This document shows, one piece after another, positions 7,561 to 15,338 of a stretch of DNA of 33,519 nt; position 1 is the stretch's first letter, and every line of letters begins with the position of its first letter. The notes below the pieces were generated by a model. That model was not told the DNA's origin and did not search any database. It saw only the letters and a program-made list of their open reading frames with translations. This DNA is from CAYILR01 sp964364175. Its GTDB lineage: Bacteria; Bdellovibrionota; UBA1018. The stretch lies in contig CAYILR010000046.1 in NCBI GenBank assembly GCA_964364175.1, positions 1 through 33,519 of the forward strand, given 5' to 3'. The translations under genes and the position numbers were made by a program.

Positions 7561-9252
7561 CTACATCAGAAGACGGAAGAACCAATTCAGGATGAAATAA
7601 ATAAAATCAGGCTTGTCCACATCATCCCCTGGCAAAGGTCTTGGTAATAACACTGTTTTTCTTGCTGTAAAGGACTCCATCCAAGCTGATAATTCTGAAT
7701 TAAATTCAGCAGAACGGACATAGACTCCAACCTCCGAATCCGTCACTTCGCTCATCGAATCCAAGTTGCTCGAGGCAACCACTGTGTGCTCGTCATCAAA
7801 AACATATAACTTCTGATGAAGTCTTTCTGGGCCTTTTGCCATGTAGATTTCCAATGTCGGCATGTCGCTCATCAGCTTCTTCCATTCTCCTTTTAAAATT
7901 TTCACTGGAAATGGAATGTCTGAACTTCCGTAGCTGTTGGTCGTGATCTGAATCCGCACCCCTCGTTGTGAGGCTTCGACGAGCAGCTTCCTCTGCGTCG
8001 GCGTCAAAACGGCATAGGGCGTGTGTATTAAAATTCTTTTCTGGGCGCTCTGGATCATGAAATAAAGCAGATCCACCAAATCGTTCCTGGGTCCATACAC
8101 AGAATTCGAATCTACAGCTTTCATCAGCACCTGATGTGCTCCACGAAACAGCTCTCCAAAATCATAGCCCTTGAGTCTCGGGTACTGCTTGAGCTCCGGA
8201 TATTGGCTGATCCATTCTGAATCCATGTGATCCGTGAACATCCACTCCTCCATGGCGGGGAGCGAATTTTTGAGCCAGCTCACGGTTTGCGGAGATGCAT
8301 AGGTCAGTTCATCGCGCAAATGCGTTGTGTTGCCACTGTAGAACTCCTCGTTGAATGCCAAAATATATCGCATTGCTTCGGTTGAAGAACGTCCGACCAC
8401 ATCCCCATCCTCGAAAACACGGTGATGATCTTCGGGTTCAGGAAAGTAATCTTTGGAAATATTCCGTCCACCCACAATGAAATCCTGGTGATCGACCACG
8501 ATGATTTTGTCATGATTGGCAGCAAATGGGTGCGCAAAAGCGCCACTGAAAATCCATGAGTTATAGAGTCGGATTTCTACCCCAGCATCAGCCAGGGCCG
8601 ACAAAACACTGGGTCTCCAGGGTTTGTACATCGACCACGCTCCGCGAGCATCTAGCATCAACTTGACCTTGACTCCCTCCAGTGCTTTTTGTCTGAGCTG
8701 CTCCAGGAACGACAGCCCAAAAATATCGTCCGATAGAATAAAATACTGCACATAGAGAGTCTGTTTTGCACTTTGGACGAGCTGATGGCGCGCATACCAG
8801 GCCTCTGTATTGCTGCGCAGCCAGCGAATCTTCCCTTCGGACAGTTTGCTCAACCTGGCCGCTTCGTCGTCCACAAAACGCTCTCCATTCCGGAAAAAAT
8901 GTTCTCCTAAAAATGAATAGAGTTCCGGATAATTTTCTTTGTTGAAACTGGGATCAGTCAGCGCCTTCCATGTCGCCTTGATCCAAAAATCCTCTAAGGA
9001 TCGGCTGAGCGGCTGATCCAGATTCACCTGCGGATCGAAAGTCGGCATGATGGTGTCGAAGAAATAATTTCGAATGATCAGTTTGGAGAGCGGGTGGTCC
9101 CGATTGATCCCTTCTTTTTTGAGCCAGGTCCGGATCGAGGTTTTAAATTCATCAGGGCGAGCATATTGAGAGTGAACCCAGGACGAGGCAGAATCACTCG
9201 CAAACGCGGCGAACGGCAATGTCAAAAATATTATCCACCTCAATACAAACAT
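7561..9252 (-). CDS. Exported phospholipase D-like protein with two HKD motifs
   Basis: A protein of 563 residues with a signal peptide (FVLRWIIFLTLPFAAFA). It carries two phospholipase D active-site motifs: HxK(x)4D at His247 (NHDKIIVVDHQ, followed by GGRN) and at His479 (LHQKLYVFDDE, followed by SSNLDS). Two such motifs build one active site in the PLD/cardiolipin-synthase superfamily, where phosphodiester bonds are hydrolysed or transferred through a phospho-histidine. The signal peptide points to secretion, so an envelope or host-lipid target is more likely than housekeeping cardiolipin synthesis. The start chosen is the ATG at 9252; a TTG at 9273 in the same frame is possible. It is divergent from lnt with only about 30 bp between the starts, and its stop abuts the tandem repeat. 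Confidence 0.85.
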   Translation of the reverse strand: MFVLRWIIFLTLPFAAFASDSASSWVHSQYARPDEFKTSIRTWLKKEGINRDHPLSKLIIRNYFFDTIMPTFDPQVNLDQPLSRSLEDFWIKATWKALTDPSFNKENYPELYSFLGEHFFRNGERFVDDEAARLSKLSEGKIRWLRSNTEAWYARHQLVQSAKQTLYVQYFILSDDIFGLSFLEQLRQKALEGVKVKLMLDARGAWSMYKPWRPSVLSALADAGVEIRLYNSWIFSGAFAHPFAANHDKIIVVDHQDFIVGGRNISKDYFPEPEDHHRVFEDGDVVGRSSTEAMRYILAFNEEFYSGNTTHLRDELTYASPQTVSWLKNSLPAMEEWMFTDHMDSEWISQYPELKQYPRLKGYDFGELFRGAHQVLMKAVDSNSVYGPRNDLVDLLYFMIQSAQKRILIHTPYAVLTPTQRKLLVEASQRGVRIQITTNSYGSSDIPFPVKILKGEWKKLMSDMPTLEIYMAKGPERLHQKLYVFDDEHTVVASSNLDSMSEVTDSEVGVYVRSAEFNSELSAWMESFTARKTVLLPRPLPGDDVDKPDFIYFILNWFFRLLM

Positions 9253-9282
9253 AAAAAAAAGAGCTACACTCAAGGTACTCGC

Positions 9283-10899
9283 ATGAGGAATTCAATGATC
9301 ACCCTTCTGAGTGCTGTCCTCACTGTTTTGGCCTTTCCACATTGGGACCAGGGATATCTCATTTTTTTCGCTCTTGCGCCTCTTTTTTATTCATTTTCTA
9401 TACAAAAAAATGCTCGGGGCGCGGTGATCCATGGTCTGGGGTTCGCTTTTGCTATGACCATGGGCGGATTTTATTGGGTTGCCCACTCTCTTCAACACTA
9501 TGGGGGGCTGCCGGTTTTTATCAGCATTTTGGGTCTGATTTTTTTTGGATTTATTTGCCAGCCCCAAATCCCTGTTTTTGCTTGGATTTTTTTTCATTAC
9601 ACAAAAAAACGTAAAACTTCTGCGGATTACCCTTTTGTTTTTCTGTTGGCGCTTGCACTCCTGTACACGGGCATCGATTGGATCATGCCCAAGCTCTTCC
9701 AAGACAGTTTTGGACACAGCCAGTATTTAAACCGTTATATGCGGCAGGGCGCGGATATCGGGGGCGTCCACTTCCTCACTTTTTTGATTGTCCTGTGGAA
9801 TCTCGCGCTCTGGGTCTTTTTTAAATGGAAGAGCTGGCGCCCTTTGCTGGCGTCGGGTCTGCTTCTGCTCGCCAATCTGGGTTATGGCTGGTACCGCGAA
9901 AATCAAATTACACAAATGCTCAATCAGAATCCCCCGCGGGTCACCCTGGCTGCGATCCAGGCCAATATTGGGGACTTTGACAAGATCGCAGCCGAAAAGG
10001 GAGTGCGAGAGGCTGCATTCAAAGTATTGGAAAGTTATTTGAAACTCTCCCAGCAGGCCTTGACTCTCACACCCAAACCTCAAGCCATCATCTGGCCCGA
10101 AACTGCCTACCCCTCAGTATTCAGACAGCCCAGAACAGCCGCTGAACTAGAACGGGACCAGGGGGTCGAAAAATTTGTCAGACAGAGCCAAACCCCCCTT
10201 CTCTTTGGGGGGTACGACACCGATACTCGTAGCAAACAAGACTCCAACGCATTCTTCTTCCTCCACCCACGCCCCATTCCGATGAATCAGGGGCCGGAGC
10301 AGGATCTACGGATCTACAAGAAAAATGTACTTCTGATGTTTGGTGAATACATCCCGGGAGCTGAGTGGATTCCTCAATTTAAAACCTGGTTCCCACAAGT
10401 GGGGTACTTCTTGAGAGGGCCTGGCCCCGAGGTCCTCGATATCAAAACAGGAGACCCGCAATTCCCCACTCTGAAAGTCGGTCCGATCATTTGCTACGAA
10501 GCTCTGTTCCCCAACTATGTGATCATGGCAGCACGCCAAGGCAGCCAATTGATTCTGAACATCACCAACGACTCCTGGTTTGGAAAATACGGCGAACCCT
10601 ACCTGCACTTCGCTCTTACCGTTTTTAGAGGAATCGAAACCCGGCTGCCCCAACTGAGAGCCACCAATACTGGCATATCCGCGTTGGTTTTGCCCGACGG
10701 TGAGATCATCCAAAAAACAGGAGTGTTCGAGGAGACGATATTTAACGTTCAAGTCCCTATTCTGCCCAAGATGCAAACCCTCGTTTTGCTCCTGGGGGAT
10801 TGGTTCGGGTATTTCGCTCTGGGAGTTGGATTTCTGCTCCTGGAATATTTAAAGAACCCCGCTCAACGAACCTCGTTGAATCCCCAAAAAAATCGCTGA
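9283..10899 (+). CDS. lnt: Apolipoprotein N-acyltransferase
   Basis: Lnt performs the last step of lipoprotein maturation, N-acylating the diacylglyceryl cysteine with a phospholipid acyl chain at the inner membrane. The N-terminal 200 residues are a bundle of hydrophobic helices. The rest is a carbon-nitrogen hydrolase domain with all three catalytic residues: Glu273 (WPETAYP), Lys347 (YKKNVLLMFGEYIPG) and Cys404 (IICYEALFP). FHLAL-type and NDSWFG motifs are also present (ITNDSWFG). A final helix precedes the C-terminus. The length is about 538 residues, normal for the family. The start is ATG 9283 (AAGG 7 nt upstream) or ATG 9295 (GAGG 6 nt upstream); both are plausible. Several lipoproteins in this window would be its clients. 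I see no terminator after the gene. Confidence 0.95.
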   Translation: MRNSMITLLSAVLTVLAFPHWDQGYLIFFALAPLFYSFSIQKNARGAVIHGLGFAFAMTMGGFYWVAHSLQHYGGLPVFISILGLIFFGFICQPQIPVFAWIFFHYTKKRKTSADYPFVFLLALALLYTGIDWIMPKLFQDSFGHSQYLNRYMRQGADIGGVHFLTFLIVLWNLALWVFFKWKSWRPLLASGLLLLANLGYGWYRENQITQMLNQNPPRVTLAAIQANIGDFDKIAAEKGVREAAFKVLESYLKLSQQALTLTPKPQAIIWPETAYPSVFRQPRTAAELERDQGVEKFVRQSQTPLLFGGYDTDTRSKQDSNAFFFLHPRPIPMNQGPEQDLRIYKKNVLLMFGEYIPGAEWIPQFKTWFPQVGYFLRGPGPEVLDIKTGDPQFPTLKVGPIICYEALFPNYVIMAARQGSQLILNITNDSWFGKYGEPYLHFALTVFRGIETRLPQLRATNTGISALVLPDGEIIQKTGVFEETIFNVQVPILPKMQTLVLLLGDWFGYFALGVGFLLLEYLKNPAQRTSLNPQKNR

Positions 10900-11013
10900 A
10901 TCCTTAGCCACCTGTCATGGATTTAGACATCCCAAACCCCTTTTTCTATCTTCTACTTTCCCTATCTGATTGATTTCATTCAACTCCGCATATTCTCGTT
11001 TCTGTGTCACATT

Positions 11014-11028
11014 TGGCACCCGAATTGC
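11014..11028 (+). promoter_or_regulatory. Sigma-54 (-24/-12) promoter for the 11095 gene
   Basis: TGGCAC at 11014-11019 and TTGC at 11025-11028, with exactly 10 bases between the GG and GC elements, match the sigma-54 consensus very closely. The -12 G at 11027 predicts transcription from about 11039, giving a leader of about 56 nt before the ATG at 11095. The enhancer-binding protein site is not evident. Confidence 0.8.
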
Positions 11029-11094
11029 TTTTACTAGAGACGTAGAGCGATTGCGGAAGTTGCATATCGGTTGTTGTTGAGCGAAGGAGCAAAA

Positions 11095-11433
11095 ATGTCA
11101 GCGTCACAAGATTCATCCCAGAAAATCACGTTTGTTTACACTAATCTTTATTCCTTATATAAAAAAGGCAAGGAAGCGGCGATCTCGTCTAATCCTTTTG
11201 GAATTCCTGCGGCTGACAAAGCCCGCGTGATCCGCGCCGGAAGTCTCCAACCCGGCCTCCGAATCAAGTCCTGGCATCCAACATCATTTGATGATCCAGT
11301 TCAAACCCATCATCCCCGATCCAAAGAAGTTCAAAATCTCAAAGCCAGTCTGAATTCGCTGAAGAACCTGCAATCTCGATTGCACTTCATGCTGACTGAG
11401 CTGGAAGATTTGTCTAAAACGAAAAAAGACTAG
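11095..11433 (+). CDS. Small unrecognised protein under a sigma-54 promoter
   Basis: This 112-residue protein has no signal peptide or membrane helix. The first half is mixed and contains SNPFGIPAADKARVIRAGSLQPGLRIKSWHP. The last 40 residues (KEVQNLKASLNSLKNLQSRLHFMLTELEDL) form a heptad-like amphipathic helix, probably a coiled coil for self-association. The start is ATG 11095 with GAAGGAG 5 nt upstream, much better than the earlier in-frame start at 11071. Transcription is predicted from the sigma-54 site at 11014-11028. The stop codon sits at the base of the large inverted-repeat structure 11433-11558. I do not recognise the family; the strong RBS and promoter make it a real gene. Confidence 0.75.
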   Translation: MSASQDSSQKITFVYTNLYSLYKKGKEAAISSNPFGIPAADKARVIRAGSLQPGLRIKSWHPTSFDDPVQTHHPRSKEVQNLKASLNSLKNLQSRLHFMLTELEDLSKTKKD

Positions 11434-11558
11434 TCACAAGGCCACTTTTGGACTGATACGGCGTCAGATTTCATTAAAAAATCCTCATGTACTATCGTGT
11501 ACACTCCGGTTTTTTAATAAAATCTTCCTTGTCTCAGTCCAAAATTGTCTCTTGTGAC
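11433..11558. repeat. 126-nt multi-stem inverted repeat between convergent genes
   Basis: Two arms of about 60 nt pair in four blocks separated by unpaired stretches: GTCACAAG (11433-11440) with CTTGTGAC (11551-11558); TTTTGGACTGA with TCAGTCCAAAA; AGATTTCATTAAAAAA with TTTTTTAATAAAATCT (one G·T-type mismatch); and TGTAC (11488-11492) with GTACA (11499-11503) around a 6-nt loop. The first bases are the stop codon of the upstream gene, and the downstream convergent gene ends 10 nt away. A bidirectional terminator is possible, but the size and regular pairing also suit a MITE-like element or a structured RNA. Confidence 0.8.
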
Positions 11559-11567
11559 ACAATAGAA

Positions 11568-12752
11568 CTAACCTGGCGTCACTGGACCTTCGCCTGGAGC
11601 AGAGGTCTGGGTCGGCGTAGGCTTGGGCAAGTTCTCCGGAAATCGGGCTTTCTCAGTGATAGCCGTCGCCTGATAAGGCGAGCGATGCAACGGAGCGCCG
11701 AGCTTGCCGGTTTTGGGTATCGTCACAATCAATTGATCCCCATCAAAAACCTTGGTCATTCTCTTGGAATCCACCTGATAATCCAGGGTAAATGATTCGT
11801 GGTAGCTCTGGTACGAAGACGAGCTGACTGTTTTTTCAGGATCATTCTGAGTCACTTCTTCGTTCTGCCGAGCACCTTTGACCATCAGGCGATTCCCTTG
11901 CATCGTGATCGAAATATTTTTCTGCTCATGCGTCGGAATTGTCGCAATGAGGACATAGGCATCCTCGTTTTCACTCAAATTCGCACCAATCGTCATCAGC
12001 TGGTAAAAAGGATCGTTCTGCCGAGTTCCGTAGGCAGAGATTTTTTGCGCCGTATCCTGTTGAATTTGGTTCAATGCCCGCGCAGCCCGTGATCCGATGT
12101 TTTTCAGGATTTCGGCTTGCTTCTTTATCTTGCCTTCGAACGTTTGCTTGTAACTATCCTCGCGCTGCTCATCTGCCAGAACCGTATTGTTCAGGCGATT
12201 CTCTTGGTTGGCTTGCATTTGAGCGGAGGTTTTCTCAAATTGTTCATCGAGATCAGTTCTCAAAGACTCAGTCCGCTGCTCGTTCGATTGTTTGTAGAGG
12301 TCCATTTCGTTTTTTGCACGCATTTGCTCATATGCAGACATGGCATTGCTTTGGGAACGGATCCCCTCTAGTTTTTCATCCGCCTGCTTTTTGGTGACCT
12401 CAATGCTGTCCTCATAGAAATTCTTGGTTTTCTTCACATCGCGATCACCTTCGTAGCGAAGCTTGCGCAATTCCTCATTCGATCTCATCCCCAGCTCATG
12501 GATCGCTGAGTCGTACTGGTCTTTTTCACGATCCATGATTTGCTGCTGACGCACTTCCTCGGCTGTGGATTGGCGAACGAATTCATCTTTAATATTGTCG
12601 ATGGAGTGAGCAGACTCGTTCTGCGCTTCACGGACGCGCTTTTGCGACTCCTCGATCTTCTTCGCGGCGTCGCGTTCGGCCTTCTGTGCTTGCTTCTCCA
12701 TGAACGACATCCGAGGGGGGGAATCACCCGTGGAGGGAAAATCAATGCTCAA
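11568..12752 (-). CDS. Long coiled coil fused to a C-terminal alpha-crystallin (Hsp20-like) domain
   Basis: Residues about 18-240 of 394 are an almost uninterrupted charged helix rich in Glu, Lys, Arg and Gln with no prolines, typical of a long coiled coil. Residues about 262-347 resemble an alpha-crystallin domain: DAYVLIATIPTHEQKNISITMQGNRLMVKG followed by ESFTLDYQVDSKRMTKVFDGDQLIVTIPK. A Pro/Thr-rich tail ends the protein. Small heat-shock proteins normally have only short N-termini, so the fusion is unusual. The start is TTG at 12752 with GGGAGAAG 7 nt upstream, overlapping the previous stop as TTGA; a later ATG (12710) has no RBS. It probably forms an operon with 12749-13060. The domain call is from pattern only. 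Confidence 0.75.
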   Translation of the reverse strand: MSIDFPSTGDSPPRMSFMEKQAQKAERDAAKKIEESQKRVREAQNESAHSIDNIKDEFVRQSTAEEVRQQQIMDREKDQYDSAIHELGMRSNEELRKLRYEGDRDVKKTKNFYEDSIEVTKKQADEKLEGIRSQSNAMSAYEQMRAKNEMDLYKQSNEQRTESLRTDLDEQFEKTSAQMQANQENRLNNTVLADEQREDSYKQTFEGKIKKQAEILKNIGSRAARALNQIQQDTAQKISAYGTRQNDPFYQLMTIGANLSENEDAYVLIATIPTHEQKNISITMQGNRLMVKGARQNEEVTQNDPEKTVSSSSYQSYHESFTLDYQVDSKRMTKVFDGDQLIVTIPKTGKLGAPLHRSPYQATAITEKARFPENLPKPTPTQTSAPGEGPVTPG

Positions 12753-13060
12753 TGAAGAACTTCTCCCATTTGATAGAGATTGTTTTCGACAATGTTGAAA
12801 TACCCTCGCACGACCGCTTCAAAAGTGGGCGCGTCCAATTTCTCCAAATACGCTCGCTTCTGTAGCAGGGTGGGCAAAGTGATCAGCTGCTCGATATGAG
12901 GCTGCGGATCCGAAGCGCTTTCTACCTGAGTGTCTTGAGGCGCGTATTTACTAAATACCTTCCTCAAAGCATCCGGATCAAAAAGCACATGGTGCCCATA
13001 GATAGATTGCTGAATTAAGTACTCGACAGTATTGAGTTGTTTCTTTGTGACGTAGATCAC
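12749..13060 (-). CDS. Small unrecognised protein, first gene of the coiled-coil/Hsp20 operon
   Basis: A 103-residue soluble protein beginning IYVTKKQLNTVEYLIQQSIYGHHVLFDPDALRKVF, mostly helical by composition. It has no signal peptide and no motif I recognise. The start is GTG at 13060, with a good AAGGAG 6 nt upstream. Its stop overlaps the start of the coiled-coil/alpha-crystallin gene (TTGA), so translation is likely coupled and the two products may act together, perhaps as partner and scaffold. Promoters for this operon and for the divergent zinc-motif gene must lie within the 84 bp between the starts. Confidence 0.7.
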   Translation of the reverse strand: MIYVTKKQLNTVEYLIQQSIYGHHVLFDPDALRKVFSKYAPQDTQVESASDPQPHIEQLITLPTLLQKRAYLEKLDAPTFEAVVRGYFNIVENNLYQMGEVLH

Positions 13061-13143
13061 GGCGGACTCCTTCCTTGGATTCCAAATACCGACCTTCTAT
13101 TAGTCTAGTTGACTCCGTTCCGAAAGTCTCTAGAATCTTATCT

Positions 13144-14133
13144 ATGAAGGCTCGATCGAAAGGGAATTCGATAAAAGCCGCAAGGAAGCAGGCCGAGAAA
13201 AAAGCGGTAAAACGGCCAGAGAAAAAAGCTGGGAAAAGGTCTCAGAAAGCCTGTCAAAACTGTGACAAGGACCTTTCCAAAGCTGATAAAGCGCTCTTTG
13301 TGGAAGAAGAAGTGGGGCGGGTTTTTTGCTCCGAGGAATGCATTGCGCATTATTTCACACCTGCTATTGAAAAATTAGAAACCGAATATCATCGACTTGC
13401 CCAGTCAGTCGATGCTCAGAACGAGTTCCGTACCGAGGACTATGAGGCTTTGTCGCATCTGAGATGGCTCACCCTTGAAGAACCGGATGAGATTCGACGC
13501 CGAAAAAATCGGGATGGCGATTGGATTTATACACTGATCTCTGAATTTCAGCCCGGTGGACGTTCCGTTTGGTGCATTTGCATTTGTTTACTGCTCCGGG
13601 GAGAGCCGAGTTTTTTATTCATTTCATTCCCCACTGCGAGTTTGAGTCTGGTTCAACTTTATCGAAAAGGAGAAATCGTGGCCAAAGAAGAAATCGCTGC
13701 AGCTGCTGCAGCTTCGAAGGATTCTGAGGAACAAACGGACCGGCTTGCGGGTGAATGGACTCCGGACGAGACGCTGAGAGCCCAGTACCCCACTGTACGC
13801 GGCACGTCTGACATTCCACGAGGCGAATTTGCTGGATACCAGGAATGCCTGCAAGAAACTCTCGACCACCCCAACGAGGTTTGGTCGATTGAGTTCAAAC
13901 AAAACAAAAAGCTTTATCATTTCATCCGGCATTATCCAGGGTCCAGCGCTTTTTGGTACGTCATCATCGCGCGCGACACCGAGGAAGAAGATCAATTGGA
14001 AATTTTGGACGCCTTCCCCACTCGCGATCGAGCTTTGATGAAGGCCTACCAAACCGGGCTGCAAGAAGTCGGCGGCGCGGACGACGAGGACAACCCACTC
14101 GCAGGCGGCGGCTCCGCCCGTGTTTTGCATTGA
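13144..14133 (+). CDS. Basic-tailed protein with a CxxC...CxxxC zinc motif, function unknown
   Basis: This protein of 329 residues starts at ATG 13144; an in-frame TTG at 13075 would only add residues with no RBS. Residues 1-35 are strongly basic (Lys/Arg/Ala-rich). A putative zinc module follows (CQNCDKDL, then FCSEECIAHYF), like the treble-clef fingers of MYM/TRASH type. The remainder is acidic, with no recognised domain, and contains tracts such as EEIAAAAAASKDSEEQ and FIRHYPGSSAFWYVIIARDTEEEDQLEILDAFP. Nucleic-acid binding is a reasonable guess from the tail and the zinc motif, but nothing shows it directly. It converges on the lipoprotein gene, and twin hairpins lie between the two. Confidence 0.75.
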   Translation: MKARSKGNSIKAARKQAEKKAVKRPEKKAGKRSQKACQNCDKDLSKADKALFVEEEVGRVFCSEECIAHYFTPAIEKLETEYHRLAQSVDAQNEFRTEDYEALSHLRWLTLEEPDEIRRRKNRDGDWIYTLISEFQPGGRSVWCICICLLLRGEPSFLFISFPTASLSLVQLYRKGEIVAKEEIAAAAAASKDSEEQTDRLAGEWTPDETLRAQYPTVRGTSDIPRGEFAGYQECLQETLDHPNEVWSIEFKQNKKLYHFIRHYPGSSAFWYVIIARDTEEEDQLEILDAFPTRDRALMKAYQTGLQEVGGADDEDNPLAGGGSARVLH

Positions 14134-14140
14134 CTTGATT

Positions 14141-14208
14141 TGGCGGACCAGGCTGGTCCGCCACTAAAACATAGGGTAAAAATGTTTCGGACCACCCTGG
14201 TCCGAAAC
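14141..14208. terminator. Twin perfect hairpins sharing a GGACCA...TGGTCC core
   Basis: Hairpin 1 (14141-14163) has 10-bp arms TGGCGGACCA/TGGTCCGCCA around GGC. Hairpin 2 (14184-14208) has 11-bp arms GTTTCGGACCA/TGGTCCGAAAC around CCC. Both share the core CGGACCA-N3-TGGTCCG. They lie between convergent genes. On the minus strand hairpin 2 is followed by ATTTTT, as in an intrinsic terminator; on the plus strand neither has a good T run. Confidence 0.75.
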
Positions 14209-14215
14209 CAAAAAC

Positions 14216-14836
14216 CTAACGAATGCCTCCGCCCGAAAACGGCAGAGGCGAGCAAGCAGCTTTCATCGTCATATTGGGGTCCAGGCCACCTTGAGAAGCC
14301 AAGATGCATTTTCTCATCAGCTCGTTGGCAGGATCACCCTCAACACCGTCCACCACAAAAACCGCATTAAAAGGAGTTTTGATCCCAAAATCAAACTCAA
14401 GACCGTTTTGCTGGGTTTGATCGATTGGCAGCTTCAGACATTTGAAAATCGGATTATGAGTGTCCGGATCGATCAAGGCAACGATTCCGCCCTGAGTGTT
14501 GTCGTGCGTTCCTAAGTAGATGCAAATTCCAAGCGACGACGCGCTGCTGGTTTTTCCGTTCACCTTGAGTTTTCCGAGATTATCCGGCTGTGTGCAAACT
14601 GAGTAGGTCCCGCTGCCATCCGAGGACGAATAACTCAGAGGCCCGACAGTTTGGCAATTGCCGTAAGTCCCGGTTCCGGCTTGAGCCGTGGGAGCGATTG
14701 ATTTTGTATCCGCTGATTGTGTACTAGTTTCTGTGGACTGCGGCGTGCGTGCAGCTCCGTAGTTTCCACAACCTGTCGACACAACAGCAGCAGCGGTGAC
14801 TAGACCCAAAACAAAAACCTTATTGGTGCGTTTCAT
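14216..14836 (-). CDS. Lipoprotein of unknown function with a sigma-54 promoter
   Basis: The 206-residue product has a lipoprotein-type signal peptide (basic MKRTNK, hydrophobic core, then STGC with Cys23) and a Ser/Thr/Gln-rich linker to about residue 60. The globular part (from about GTYGNCQTVGPLSYSSSDGSG) contains several Cys that could form disulfides. No family is recognised. The RBS AAAGGGAGAGGG lies just before the ATG at 14836. A textbook sigma-54 site at 14891-14905 predicts a 44-nt leader. The gene converges on the zinc-motif gene, with twin hairpins between. The -3 position of the lipobox is Ser, less usual than Leu, so lipidation is likely rather than certain. Confidence 0.75.
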   Translation of the reverse strand: MKRTNKVFVLGLVTAAAVVSTGCGNYGAARTPQSTETSTQSADTKSIAPTAQAGTGTYGNCQTVGPLSYSSSDGSGTYSVCTQPDNLGKLKVNGKTSSASSLGICIYLGTHDNTQGGIVALIDPDTHNPIFKCLKLPIDQTQQNGLEFDFGIKTPFNAVFVVDGVEGDPANELMRKCILASQGGLDPNMTMKAACSPLPFSGGGIR

Positions 14837-14890
14837 ATATCCCTCTCCCTTTTGATCCCTTACTACTTCCCGTTACACTTCTAGATAGAT

Positions 14891-14905
14891 GCAAGTGGGG
14901 TGCCA
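14891..14905 (-). promoter_or_regulatory. Sigma-54 (-24/-12) promoter for the 14836 lipoprotein
   Basis: Read on the minus strand, TGGCAC (14905-14900) and TTGCA (14894-14890) are separated so that 10 bases lie between GG and GC. This is a consensus match. The predicted start is about 14880. Confidence 0.85.
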
Positions 14906-14962
14906 ACATCATGAAGCGTTTTCATCAATAAAATCAATGTATTACTAAATTAAAACCGTATA

Positions 14963-14986
14963 ACAATTAGACACCTGTCCAATTGT
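14963..14986. repeat. 24-nt near-palindrome in the 14837-15020 spacer
   Basis: ACAATT and AATTGT flank GACA and TGTC around a CC centre, with one mismatched pair (A/C). On the minus strand it follows the stop of the phasin-like gene by about 35 nt, so it may be a weak terminator. It also has the symmetry of an operator. Confidence 0.4.
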
Positions 14987-15020
14987 TTATAAGGAAAAAG
15001 ACCCTCACGAACAAATCAGC

Positions 15021-15332
15021 TTACTTCTTTTTTGGTCTGAAATTCAGTTTGATCTGCAAATCGAGTTCGTTTTTTTCCAAGATCTCCTGGACCAGGCTCT
15101 GAATGTCCACCTTCTCCATCGCACGGTCGAGCAGGTCCGACGAGAGCTTGGATAGAAATTCATTCTTGGTTTTTGAAGCAGATTCGAGGATGCCTGCAAT
15201 CAGGTCTTTAGGGAGCTTAAAATCCGAGATCAAAGTTCGGAGACTCTCTTCGGTCAGAAAAACCGTCCCCACACCCACGATCAAAAGCTTCCGAACCAGT
15301 TCAGTCGCTTTGCTCTGCAGGTCGTCGCTCAT
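15021..15332 (-). CDS. Phasin-like small helical protein
   Basis: A 103-residue protein, predicted all-helical, with a hydrophobic patch near the start (KLLIVGVGTVFLTEESLRTLI) followed by amphipathic helices and a basic tail (KLNFRPKKK). The pattern (short, LxxGxxxxTEExl near the N-terminus, a helix with SKTKNEFLSKLSSDLLDRAMEKVD) resembles the phasin-like/PhaF-N proteins seen in many delta-proteobacteria-type genomes. Its role is not known; polyhydroxyalkanoate synthesis genes are not in the window, so granule binding is not supported by context. It follows the SRPBCC gene by 6 nt and glpX before that, so it is probably the last gene of a three-gene operon. Confidence 0.7.
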   Translation of the reverse strand: MSDDLQSKATELVRKLLIVGVGTVFLTEESLRTLISDFKLPKDLIAGILESASKTKNEFLSKLSSDLLDRAMEKVDIQSLVQEILEKNELDLQIKLNFRPKKK

Positions 15333-15338
15333 GGGTTC

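Noticed and set aside
12991..13016. Fourth sigma-54 site on the minus strand
   Set aside because: GG and GC are separated by 8 bases instead of 10, and it lies inside a coding sequence.
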